A stretch of 48,769 nucleotides of DNA. Origin: DTU080 sp050945315 (lineage in GTDB: Bacteria; Bacillota; Limnochordia; DTU080). Of the stretch, positions 41,278-48,769 are shown one piece after another. The translations under genes and the position numbers were made by a program. Under the pieces are notes generated by a model. That model searched no databases. It was not told the origin of the DNA and was given only the letters and a program-made list of their open reading frames with translations. The first letter of the stretch is position 1. The number at the start of each line of letters is the position of its first letter. The stretch lies in NCBI GenBank assembly GCA_050945315.1, contig JBMNSS010000005.1, forward strand, positions 1-48,769, written 5' to 3'.

Positions 41278-43338
41278 GTGATGTTGTCACGAAACAGGCG
41301 TCAAATGATTGGTTGGCTCACTGCCATTCTGTGTATGGGGCTGTGCGCCCTGTACTCGCCGCCAACGCAAGCCTCCGAGGTCGTATTGCGCAACGAATAC
41401 ATCATGGTGACAGTCAATGCCCGTGACGAGAATACCGGGCGCTTCGCCATCAAGACGACAGGCGGCGATCCTGATCGCATCTCCGACGACAACACCTATC
41501 TGATCTATCAGCGTGAAGACACCAAGGGTCCGTGGACATCTTTCACCACGCTACTGATCGACGGTCTCCCGTGGGTCTATGGCGGCCCTACCTGGGACGT
41601 CGCTGGCTTTGGCGCGCCTACGGGGCTGAATGTCCGACAACCTGCTCTCGTTGAGAACCGAAGAATCGAGAGTGCTTGGCAAATGGGGCCGCTCAGAGTC
41701 GATCAGACGATCAGCTTTGTCCGCTCCAGCACCACCGGCCTCATGGATACCGCCAGAATCCAGTATGAGTTGCGAAATACTGACTCGGAGCCGCATACCG
41801 TCGGTATGCGCGTTACCCTGGATACCATGCTCGGAGACAATGACGGCGCTCCCTTCCGAATCGGAGAGGAAGCAATTACGACGGATACTGTTTTCTCCGG
41901 AAGCGCAATTCCTGAGTTCTGGCAGGCTTTCGACTCCTTGGAGGATCCGAAAGTAACCGCGCAGGGAACCCTCTGGGGCGGAGAGGTTACGCGACCTGAT
42001 ACGGTTTACCTCACCAACTGGGGAACTCTCACGGAGCATCCTTGGGAGATCGACATTCGTCCCGGACGTGATTTCACCCGTGCCGGTGGGTTTGAGCTTG
42101 ACAGCGCCATGGCATTGGTATGGGAACCTAAGGTCATGGCCCCCGGTGAACGTCAAACGTATGTGATCTACTACGGTCTCGGCGGCATCACCATCGCCCC
42201 CGGTCAACTACAACTCGGCGTGACTTGTCCGGCCAGCGTTATCGGCGGCGACGCAGGTGAGAGCTTCCCCGTTGTGGCCTACATTCAAAACCGTGGCAGC
42301 GGAGAGGCCCGTGATCTTAAAGCCACCATCCGCCTGCCGAAAGGGCTTCAACTACTTCCCGGTCAACAGGCCACTCGAGATCTCGGAAATCTGCAAGTCA
42401 ACGAGACTACGCAGGTGAGTTGGAGAGTCAGAGCCGTTGATGCAACAGGCAGAGTCACGCTCGGTGTCGATGTCTCGGCGATGAATGCCGAGCCGAACTC
42501 CGTCAGTCGGCACATTGATGTAATATCACCTGCCCGTTTGCAGATAAGACTCAAACAGCCTCAAGGCCGTCTCTCAGTGACGGACAATCAGTGGGATCCG
42601 ATTCCCTATGTGCTCGAAGCGACGGTATCCAATGTGGGGCAGGCAACCGCCAGCGGTGTTACGGCAGAATGGTCATCCAGTCGCGGTCTGCAACTCTCCA
42701 GCGGCGACATCCCGACGCGAAATATTGGGTTTCTTGACCCGGGAGAGAGCTATGACGTACGTTGGCACGTCATGCCCATCGGGGAACCCGGCGATCTTCC
42801 GTACACACTGAGGGCAACCTCGATGACTCAGACTCCGGAGGTCCGAGCGAGCGGCTTGTTGAGAGTCCCGCCGCTGGAGAGTACACTTGACATAGGGATA
42901 AGTCGATTGGGTGGCGACACGAAAGCTCTGGCTGTTGGCGAGGATTTCGTGGTCCATGTATGGGCCGCGAACCTCAAAGGTGCCCACAGTCTCGATGTGG
43001 AGATCACGTACGATCCGACACGTCTGCAACTGTTGGGCGGGCCGCTCGGAGTCGATCGCGGTACGTTATTCGTCACCGAGGACAACGACTATCTGGGATG
43101 GGATCCTCCGAGAGTCTGGGTAGATATGTCCAAACCCCTGGCCCGTGTTGCCGTCAGCGGGAATCGTGCCGATGCAGCGCCACAGCCCATTCTTTCCGGT
43201 AGTGTTGCTGCACTGCGTTTCAAGACCCTCGCTCCGGGGAGTTGTACGTTGCGAATCGACAAGGCCGTAGTCAAAGACCGCTTCGGCCAGGAGTTGCAGG
43301 TTATGATTAGCGGTACAGATATAAGCATAGCACCTTGA
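41278..43338 (+). CDS. secreted multidomain protein with a C-terminal cohesin-like domain
   Basis: A 686-residue exported protein. A signal peptide covers about residues 1-33 (cleavage near TQAS-E). Residues about 35-310 form a beta-rich domain I cannot place. Two CARDB/NEW3-like Ig modules follow (about 312-420, with YIQNRGSGEARDLKA; and about 422-525, with TVSNVGQATASGV). The last 145 residues resemble a cohesin: VGEDFVVHVWAANLKGA, DVEITYDPTRLQLL, SGSVAALRFKTLAPGSCTL. There is no sorting signal, SLH or membrane anchor at the C-terminus. No dockerin was noticed nearby. GTG 41278 lies eight bases after GGGAGG; ATG 41281 also fits. It may act at the cell surface with the neighbouring TonB and SLH proteins. 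Confidence 0.75.
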   Translation: MMLSRNRRQMIGWLTAILCMGLCALYSPPTQASEVVLRNEYIMVTVNARDENTGRFAIKTTGGDPDRISDDNTYLIYQREDTKGPWTSFTTLLIDGLPWVYGGPTWDVAGFGAPTGLNVRQPALVENRRIESAWQMGPLRVDQTISFVRSSTTGLMDTARIQYELRNTDSEPHTVGMRVTLDTMLGDNDGAPFRIGEEAITTDTVFSGSAIPEFWQAFDSLEDPKVTAQGTLWGGEVTRPDTVYLTNWGTLTEHPWEIDIRPGRDFTRAGGFELDSAMALVWEPKVMAPGERQTYVIYYGLGGITIAPGQLQLGVTCPASVIGGDAGESFPVVAYIQNRGSGEARDLKATIRLPKGLQLLPGQQATRDLGNLQVNETTQVSWRVRAVDATGRVTLGVDVSAMNAEPNSVSRHIDVISPARLQIRLKQPQGRLSVTDNQWDPIPYVLEATVSNVGQATASGVTAEWSSSRGLQLSSGDIPTRNIGFLDPGESYDVRWHVMPIGEPGDLPYTLRATSMTQTPEVRASGLLRVPPLESTLDIGISRLGGDTKALAVGEDFVVHVWAANLKGAHSLDVEITYDPTRLQLLGGPLGVDRGTLFVTEDNDYLGWDPPRVWVDMSKPLARVAVSGNRADAAPQPILSGSVAALRFKTLAPGSCTLRIDKAVVKDRFGQELQVMISGTDISIAP

Positions 43339-43407
43339 GGTAATGTCACCGAAGAAGATGCATGTAAGCCGCGTCCCGTAACATGATTCTTGAAGAGAGG
43401 TGCAGCG

Positions 43408-46056
43408 ATGAACAAGGGGAAGGCTCTTATCCGTTTTCTGCTATTGTCTCTTGTGTGCTTGTCTACAATGGTCTTTGCGGCTTCATCCGACATACGGGAT
43501 GTGCCTTCGGATCATTGGGCTTACGACGCGGTGCGCACACTTGTGGGCCGAGGTTATCTGACGGTAGGAGCGGACGGAGCATTTCGCGGAAGTGAGCCCG
43601 TAGACCGTTACACCTTTGCGGTCGTACTGGCCCAGATCCTGAATGAGTTTGAAGTAGCTTCCGAACGTGTCACCAGTGAAGACGTGCAACTGTTGCGCAA
43701 ACTCACCAATGAGTACCGGGCTGAGCTGGTCGATTATTACGCCTCACAAGACCAGACCAGGCGCACTGTCGATGCCGTGGATAAGCGACTGAGTAGCCTG
43801 GACGAGAAAATCAATGAGGCTCTCATGGCCTATGCCGACCTGTCAGCACGTGCGGACGATTTGCAGGATCAGATCTCGGAAAATAGCACTGCCAGTGCCT
43901 CATTGGCAGAGCAGACGCGCGATCTGCGGCGCGACGTGGACTCCGTGGGGCGTGAACTCGCATCCGTCAGCCAGGACATACGCACACGTTTGCAGCAGAT
44001 GACACAGAACACATCAAGCCTTCAGACCCGACTGGATGCCCGAGACGCCGAGTTGGCCAAGGAACTCGATTTAATTCGCGATGAAGCGCGGGCGCTCGCC
44101 GCACGTATCCAGTACGAACAAGATGAACAAGATAAAGATCTACAGGACTTAGCGAATCAAATCAAAGCCGAAAGCACTGAGCGCGTTCGTCTGCAGCAAG
44201 CTTCCGACAGTCTCAGAGTTGACCTTGAGGATCTCGAGAAGCAAGTCGCAGACCAGTTGAGCCAGTTGAAACAGCTGGATAAGCAGCTAGGCACCTTGGA
44301 AGGCTCTGTTCTCAGCATGGAATCCCGTTTCCAGGAGGATCTGGGCGAACAAGCGGCGATGATAGCTGGTTTGCAGACATCCTTGGATGCCCAGAAACAG
44401 AGTCTGAACTCAGAAGCCGCGGCGCGCGCTGACGCGATACAGGCTCTTGAAGTGCAGATCGCGCACCTGGAATCGGCTCTTGCCACCCGAAGCAGCGATC
44501 TTCAAGGTCATATCAGCGCTGAGATCACTCAACAAGACCAGAAAACCCGGGAGCAACTCGCCGACCTGCGACAAGAACTGTCTGCCCAAAAGACAGCATT
44601 GGAAACGGAAACGGCGGCTCGCACGCAAGTAATTGAGAGACTGGAGACGCAGATCGCGGCGCTTCGTTCGAGCTTCGATGACCGAAGTCAGGACCTTGAA
44701 CAACAAATCAGCACCGGGATCGATCAGCAAGACGATAGGATACAGCAACAGATCACGCATCTGAAGCAGGAGCTGGCCACACAACAGGATTTGCTGCAAT
44801 CCGAGACTTCGGCGCGCATCGAAGCTCTCGCTCAACTTGAGAGTCAGCTCGGCGAGTTGAAGCAGGAGTTGGTGACTCAGCGGACCGATCTTGAGGATCA
44901 GATCACTAAGGTGAAGCAGGAGCTGGCCACCCAAAGCAGTGACGTTGACGAGCAGATCACTGATCTGAGACAGGGGCTGGCCACTCAGAGAACGGATCTC
45001 GAAGGTCAGATCGCTGATCTGAGGCAGGGACTCGTCAGCCAGGGCGGTAACGTTGACTATCAGGTCACTGATCTGAGACAAGAACTGGCTACTCAGAGAA
45101 CGGAACTGACAGACCAGATTGTCGAGCTGAAGCGGGATCTGGCCGCCCAAAGCAATGACGTTGATGAACAGATCACTGATCTGAGGCAGGGACTGGTCAC
45201 TCAGAGAATGGATCTCGAAGGTCAGATCGCCGAGTTGAAGCAGGATCTGACCACCCAAAGCAGTGACGTTGATGAGCAGATCACTGATCTGAGGCAGGGA
45301 CTGGCCACTCAGAGAACGGATCTGGACGGTCAGATTGCCGAGCTGAAGCAGGGGTTGGCAACCCAGAAGGGTGACTTCGAGGGTCAGAACTCGGCCCTGG
45401 AGGGCAGACTGGTAGCGCAGATTGACAACCTCGAGCGGGAACTGGCTGCACAGAGGTCGGAATTGGAAGCAAGAACCTCTTCCCAAGCAGAGGCTCTGGA
45501 GAGATTGACAGGCGACGTTGTTGCTCTGGAAGCAGATCTCAAGGCGCGCCACACAGTCTTGGAAGAGCAAGTCGCCGCCAACCTGGATGCGCGAGATGCG
45601 AAAGTTGGGCAAGAGCTGGAGGATCTAAGGCAGACCGTGACAGAGACTCTAGATGCCCGTGAGGCGGAGTCAGTCCGGAGGGAAAGCGAGCTCAAAGCAC
45701 AATATGAGGACTTGGCGGCCAATCTCCAAGCCCAAATAGATGCTTTGAAGACGGAGCTGGCCCGGACACAATACGAACTCATTCAAACCACGAGAAAACT
45801 GGAAGAAGCAGAAGGCAGACTGGGCCTGTCCGACGGTCAACTTGCGGAACTGGACCAGCGGATAAAGGACGGACTTGCGGAGCATCTGACATCCTCCTTG
45901 GTACGTGAACGAGCCATGGAAAAAAGAGTATCTGACCTGGAGCTCTTGGTTGAGGCCATCCAAGAAAAGATGGATAAGGACATTAAGGGTGCCAAGGGCC
46001 AAGCCTGGACCGCCGCATTGCTGTCTGCGCTGTTGGGGATCTTTGTGTCGCCATAG
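43408..46056 (+). CDS. SLH-domain coiled-coil envelope protein with C-terminal membrane anchor
   Basis: An 882-residue exported protein: signal peptide (1-25, ending VFAA), one SLH domain (about 28-75, DVPSDHWAYDAVRTLVGRGYL and RYTFAVVLAQIL, quoted in parts), then about 770 residues of nearly continuous coiled coil, and a hydrophobic end AWTAALLSALLGIFVSP. The layout matches Omp-alpha of Thermotoga and related tethers, where SLH binds peptidoglycan-linked polymer and the C-terminus sits in the outer membrane; it lacks the beta-barrel of OmpM. Internal repeats of 65 and 36 residues build the rod. ATG 43408 lies eight bases after AGAGAGG; TTG 43390 is an upstream alternative. Confidence 0.85.
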   Translation: MNKGKALIRFLLLSLVCLSTMVFAASSDIRDVPSDHWAYDAVRTLVGRGYLTVGADGAFRGSEPVDRYTFAVVLAQILNEFEVASERVTSEDVQLLRKLTNEYRAELVDYYASQDQTRRTVDAVDKRLSSLDEKINEALMAYADLSARADDLQDQISENSTASASLAEQTRDLRRDVDSVGRELASVSQDIRTRLQQMTQNTSSLQTRLDARDAELAKELDLIRDEARALAARIQYEQDEQDKDLQDLANQIKAESTERVRLQQASDSLRVDLEDLEKQVADQLSQLKQLDKQLGTLEGSVLSMESRFQEDLGEQAAMIAGLQTSLDAQKQSLNSEAAARADAIQALEVQIAHLESALATRSSDLQGHISAEITQQDQKTREQLADLRQELSAQKTALETETAARTQVIERLETQIAALRSSFDDRSQDLEQQISTGIDQQDDRIQQQITHLKQELATQQDLLQSETSARIEALAQLESQLGELKQELVTQRTDLEDQITKVKQELATQSSDVDEQITDLRQGLATQRTDLEGQIADLRQGLVSQGGNVDYQVTDLRQELATQRTELTDQIVELKRDLAAQSNDVDEQITDLRQGLVTQRMDLEGQIAELKQDLTTQSSDVDEQITDLRQGLATQRTDLDGQIAELKQGLATQKGDFEGQNSALEGRLVAQIDNLERELAAQRSELEARTSSQAEALERLTGDVVALEADLKARHTVLEEQVAANLDARDAKVGQELEDLRQTVTETLDAREAESVRRESELKAQYEDLAANLQAQIDALKTELARTQYELIQTTRKLEEAEGRLGLSDGQLAELDQRIKDGLAEHLTSSLVRERAMEKRVSDLELLVEAIQEKMDKDIKGAKGQAWTAALLSALLGIFVSP
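44392..44890 (+). repeat. 195-bp (65-residue) tandem repeat in the coiled-coil gene
   Basis: Two full units, 44392-44586 and 44587-44781, and a partial third to about 44890. Each encodes QK..L..E.AAR...I..LE.QIA.L.S...RS.DLQ..I...I.QQD......I..L.QEL (spacing schematic). Unit identity is moderate, so the duplication is older than the neighbouring 108-bp array. Confidence 0.75.
44893..45378 (+). repeat. 108-bp (36-residue) tandem repeat array in the coiled-coil gene
   Basis: A leading half unit (44893-44946) and four full units (44947-45054, 45055-45162, 45163-45270, 45271-45378). Each unit is two 18-residue halves of the form DEQITDLRQGLATQRTDL and EGQIAELKQDLATQSSDV. Nucleotide identity between units is high, which suggests recent expansion or gene conversion and likely length variation between strains. 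Frame and heptad register are kept. Confidence 0.85.
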
Positions 46057-46087
46057 TCGACAAGACGAAACACCTAGTCTTCTGGCA

Positions 46088-46118
46088 GGAGGGGCCGCTC
46101 GGTGCGGTCCCTTCTTTA
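46088..46118 (+). terminator. rho-independent terminator after the SLH protein gene
   Basis: An 11-bp stem with two G-T pairs (46088-46098 with 46104-46114) and a TCGGT loop, followed by TTCTTTAT. Confidence 0.8.
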
Positions 46119-46142
46119 TAGTAGCTCCGGAGGGAACCATCA

Positions 46143-47297
46143 ATGCCACATTGGATCTATCTCGATAATGCATCTACAACAAAAGCAACACCGGAGGTCT
46201 GCAGAGCGATTCATGAGTCTCTGGCCACGGCCTACGGCAACCCTTCTTCGCCACACACTATGGGATTGGTGGCGGAGGAGCGGGTGCGCGACGCCAGAAG
46301 GACACTGGCATCCTATCTCGGTGTTCCCGAAAGAGGTCTGGTCTTTACGTCCGGGGGAACTGAATCGGTAAATCTGGCCGTCTTAGGGGTGGCCGAGGCT
46401 CATCAGCGTCAGGGAAAGCATATCATCATCTCGGCCGTAGAACATGCCGCGGTGCTGGCTGCTTGTAAGGCTTTGGAGGACCGTGGCTGGCACATAACCC
46501 AAGTGGGGGTCGATCGTTACGGCAGGGTGTCGCCGGAAGATGTGGAAGAAGCCATAGGCGAAGAGACTGTCCTCGTATCGATCATGACCGTGAACAACGA
46601 AGTCGGTAGCGTACAACCTATCGCAGATATCGCCACCGCCGTGCGAGCCAGGAATCCCGAATGTCTCATTCACACCGATGCGGTACAAGCGTTGGGCAAG
46701 ATAGACATGCGCCCCGTGGTCCGCAGTGTCGATTTGTTGTCAGTCTCAGCCCATAAGGTTCATGGTCCCAAAGGATGCGGAGCGCTCTGGATACGCGAAG
46801 GCATCCGTCTTCGACCTATGTTGGTCGGCGGAGGTCAGGAAAGAGGACTCAGATCGGGAACGGAAAACGTTCCGGGAATCGTGGGATTTGCTGCCGCTGT
46901 ACAACGGCTCATGGCAAGTGGGGAAGAGGGGATAGAGCGAATGGCGCAACTGCGCAGCCGACTCGTGGAGTCTGTCACCCGTGCACTGCCGGACGCAGTG
47001 ATCAACGGACCACCACCAAACGAGGCGGCACCTCACATCTGCAACATCTCCATTCCCGGCATGCAGGCGGAGATCATGGTCAGAGCCCTGGCACAGGAGG
47101 GTGTGTTTGTGTCCACCGGCGCTGCCTGTTCTTCGCGTCGAAACGATACCCGAGTCCTGAAAGCCATGGGGATCGCCGAGGCTGTTCGCTCGGCTTCCAT
47201 GCGCTTTAGTCTTTCGCCGCTGACAACTGAGGAAGAATTAGACACAGCGGTGTCGAAACTGTGTAAGGTAGTGGAGCTATTGCGTCCAAGAAGGTGA
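46143..47297 (+). CDS. cysteine desulfurase (NifS/IscS family)
   Basis: PLP enzyme that takes sulfur from cysteine as a persulfide. 384 residues. Motifs: YLDNASTTKATPEV at the N-terminus; the PLP lysine Lys205 in SAHKVHGPKG; RSGTENVPGI; and the persulfide-forming Cys329 in STGAACSSR. The loop is of the longer, IscS/NifS type. ATG 46143 follows CCGGAGGG. The thiI gene lies 30 bases downstream. In Bacillus the equivalent pair NifZ-ThiI makes 4-thiouridine in tRNA, so this enzyme is probably the dedicated sulfur donor for ThiI. Confidence 0.95.
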   Translation: MPHWIYLDNASTTKATPEVCRAIHESLATAYGNPSSPHTMGLVAEERVRDARRTLASYLGVPERGLVFTSGGTESVNLAVLGVAEAHQRQGKHIIISAVEHAAVLAACKALEDRGWHITQVGVDRYGRVSPEDVEEAIGEETVLVSIMTVNNEVGSVQPIADIATAVRARNPECLIHTDAVQALGKIDMRPVVRSVDLLSVSAHKVHGPKGCGALWIREGIRLRPMLVGGGQERGLRSGTENVPGIVGFAAAVQRLMASGEEGIERMAQLRSRLVESVTRALPDAVINGPPPNEAAPHICNISIPGMQAEIMVRALAQEGVFVSTGAACSSRRNDTRVLKAMGIAEAVRSASMRFSLSPLTTEEELDTAVSKLCKVVELLRPRR

Positions 47298-47327
47298 GAG
47301 ATATGACTCTCTCAGGAGGAGTAAGTT

Positions 47328-48533
47328 ATGACCGAGGTCGTCATCGTAAAATACGGAGAGATAGCGCTCAAGGGAGGCAACCGACCTGTCTTCGAAAAGA
47401 CTCTGTTGCGCAATTTGCGTTGGGCCCTGCGTGACTTGCCGGAAACGCGTGTCATACACGAACACGGCAGGTTCCGCATTGAGGGTCCCGATACGGTCGC
47501 CATCCAGTCACGTGTGACTCGTGTGTTCGGTGTGGTAGGCACAAGCATCGCCCGAGCCGTTGCTCCTACATATGAAAACATAGCCATGGCGGCAGAAGAA
47601 ATGCTGGGCCGCGCCAAAGCCGCCGGCAAGGTTACATTCAAGGTGGAAAGCCGTCGCTCCGACAAGTCTTTCCCGCTCACATCACCTGAGCTCAGCAGAC
47701 GTTTGGGAGCTCATCTATTGGAGGCCCACCCCACTCTTAAGGTGGATGTTCACCACCCGGACGTGATCATAAACGTCGAAGTCCGAGCCAATATGGCGTA
47801 TGTCTATGCGGAGACGATCCAGGGTCCGGGCGGGCTGCCTGTAGGAGTGAGCAGCCAAGGATTGCTTCTCATTTCCGGCGGTATAGACAGTCCGGTGGCG
47901 GGTTGGTTGGCTATGCGGCGTGGCATACGCTTGGCCGCCATTCACTATCACTCCATTCCGTATACGAGTGAACGCTCCCAGCAGAAAGTGATCGAACTTA
48001 CCGAGATTCTGGCCGCGTACGCCGGAGACATACCGCTGTACATGGTGCGATTTACAGAAGCTCAGTTGGAATTACAGGCCAAGACACCGCCGGCGCTTAT
48101 GATGACGCTTATGCGTCGTCTCATGTTACGAGTCGCCACCCAACTGGCGGCGCAGAGGGGCATTCCGGCTCTGATCACCGGTGAATCGGTAGGGCAGGTC
48201 GCCAGCCAGACCTTGGAGAGTCTGGCTGCCATCAACGCTGTTACCTGCACACCGATTCTGCGACCATTGATCACCTATGATAAGAGCGAGATCACCGCTT
48301 TGGCCCGTCGGATAGGCACCTATGAGACCTCTATCCTGCCATATGAGGATTGCTGCACGCTGTTTCTGCCGCGACATCCGGAGACTCGTCCTACAATGGA
48401 GAGGGTTGAAGAAGCGGAGGCAAAGCTGGACATCCCGGGCCTGGTGCAGAGGTGTCTGTCATCTGTGGAAGAAATGGTTGCACGACCCAACTGGGCGGCT
48501 ACCTTGTATGAAGGAGGCCCGTTGGCATTCTAG
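47328..48533 (+). CDS. thiI: tRNA 4-thiouridine synthetase ThiI
   Basis: 401 residues. It starts VVIVKYGEIALKGGNRPVFE, the ferredoxin-like and THUMP start of the family (KYGEIALKGGNR), and has the PP-loop SGGIDS at residues 183-188 that activates U8 of tRNA with ATP. The region CCTLFLPRHPETRP near the C-terminus is typical of Firmicutes ThiI. There is no C-terminal rhodanese domain, as in Bacillus, so sulfur must come directly from a desulfurase such as the adjacent one. ATG 47328 follows AGGAGGAG. Confidence 0.96.
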   Translation: MTEVVIVKYGEIALKGGNRPVFEKTLLRNLRWALRDLPETRVIHEHGRFRIEGPDTVAIQSRVTRVFGVVGTSIARAVAPTYENIAMAAEEMLGRAKAAGKVTFKVESRRSDKSFPLTSPELSRRLGAHLLEAHPTLKVDVHHPDVIINVEVRANMAYVYAETIQGPGGLPVGVSSQGLLLISGGIDSPVAGWLAMRRGIRLAAIHYHSIPYTSERSQQKVIELTEILAAYAGDIPLYMVRFTEAQLELQAKTPPALMMTLMRRLMLRVATQLAAQRGIPALITGESVGQVASQTLESLAAINAVTCTPILRPLITYDKSEITALARRIGTYETSILPYEDCCTLFLPRHPETRPTMERVEEAEAKLDIPGLVQRCLSSVEEMVARPNWAATLYEGGPLAF

Positions 48534-48603
48534 TGTATAAAAGAGAACCGGCAGGGCATAATCATCTATGCTGGGTTAGGCATAGGAGGTGCCGACCACG
48601 GCT

Positions 48604-48641
48604 AAAAAAGGGGGCTGCCCGGAGGCAGGCCCCTTTTTTTT
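48604..48641 (+). terminator. strong rho-independent terminator after thiI
   Basis: AAAAAAGGGG with CTGCC on the left and GGCAG with CCCCTTTTTTTT on the right form a long stem with one bulged base and a short CGGA loop, followed by eight Ts. The A and T tracts make it look bidirectional. Confidence 0.93.
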
Positions 48642-48643
48642 GT

Positions 48644-48769
48644 GTGTGCCCGGCATGCTTGCCGAGCCGGAAGGTTGAAAGAAACCTTCGTTGCCTGCCA
48701 GTGGGAAAACAACCCGTAGGCAAGGGCGTCGCCGGTAACGGCGGGGTCTGAAGGAAGCCGAAGGGGGCA
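48644..48769 (+). mobile_element. 5' end of a group IIC intron, cut by the window edge
   Basis: The sequence begins GTGTGCCCGGCATG, matching the group II 5' splice consensus GUGYG and, from memory, the first 14 bases of the well-studied Oceanobacillus iheyensis group IIC intron. Downstream, GGCAAGGGCGTC, GGTAACGGCG and TCTGAAGGAAGCCGA match conserved domain I segments of that class. Group IIC introns typically insert just after the stem of a transcription terminator, and this one starts two bases after the T tract of the thiI terminator. The intron-encoded reverse transcriptase (maturase) would lie beyond the window. Confidence 0.85.

Noticed and set aside
44893..45378. Regularly spaced direct repeats that could suggest a CRISPR array
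   Set aside because: The units are contiguous 108-bp coding repeats without unique spacers, in frame, inside a protein gene.
44410..45612. A 400-codon open frame on the minus strand within the SLH/coiled-coil gene
   Set aside because: It is the antisense of the repetitive coiled-coil coding region; the repeats keep several frames open. It has no ribosome-binding site and no family match, and the sense strand is clearly coding.

Overview
The window looks like a chromosomal segment of a spore-forming member of the Firmicutes (Bacillota), moderately GC-rich, with every confident gene on the + strand. Its backbone is the classical Firmicutes order: topA-hslV-hslU, rpsB-tsf-pyrH-frr-uppS-cdsA, dxr-rseP-polC, rimP-nusA-ylxR-ylxQ-infB-ylxP-rbfA-nrnA-truB-ribF, rpsO, pnp, then spoIIM-deoB-pdp-dacF-spoIIAA-spoIIAB-sigF. 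The sporulation genes show descent from an endospore former. An ExbB-ExbD-TonB set beside a secreted SLH/coiled-coil protein with a C-terminal membrane anchor suggests an outer membrane as well. That points to one of the diderm spore-forming lineages (a Limnochordia-like bacterium would fit); this assignment is an inference.

Layout. 1-1137: weakly coding left edge with one small zinc-ribbon gene and a REP-like palindrome. 1138-6173: topA, the HslVU protease and a lone FliM/FliY-like gene, where relatives carry a whole flagellar operon. 6213-18300: translation, nucleotide, isoprenoid and phospholipid genes ending in an unusual polC without its exonuclease domain. 18420-27499: the rimP-nusA-infB operon. 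27500-31290: rpsO, pnp and a DUF3866 gene. 31345-38245: sporulation block with nucleoside catabolism genes inside it and a GNAT gene at its end. 38379-46056: envelope block with an orphan ABC ATPase, ExbB, ExbD, TonB, a cohesin-bearing secreted protein and the SLH/coiled-coil protein. 46143-48533: cysteine desulfurase and ThiI. A strong terminator follows, and directly behind it lies the 5' end of a group IIC intron that runs off the window.

How the genes work together. The first half is ribosome biogenesis, transcription elongation/antitermination, RNA turnover, DNA replication and lipid precursor supply. The spoIIA operon sets up the forespore sigma factor, while SpoIIM and DacF act on spore peptidoglycan. 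The envelope block would couple proton motive force to an outer surface through TonB and tether that surface to the cell wall through the SLH protein.

Points most worth a second look: PolC without proofreading exonuclease; apparent AUA start codons for pdp and ribF; a long RNA stem that buries the dacF ribosome-binding site; the collapse of the flagellar locus to one gene; the TonB/SLH envelope block in a spore-former; and the group IIC intron behind a terminator.
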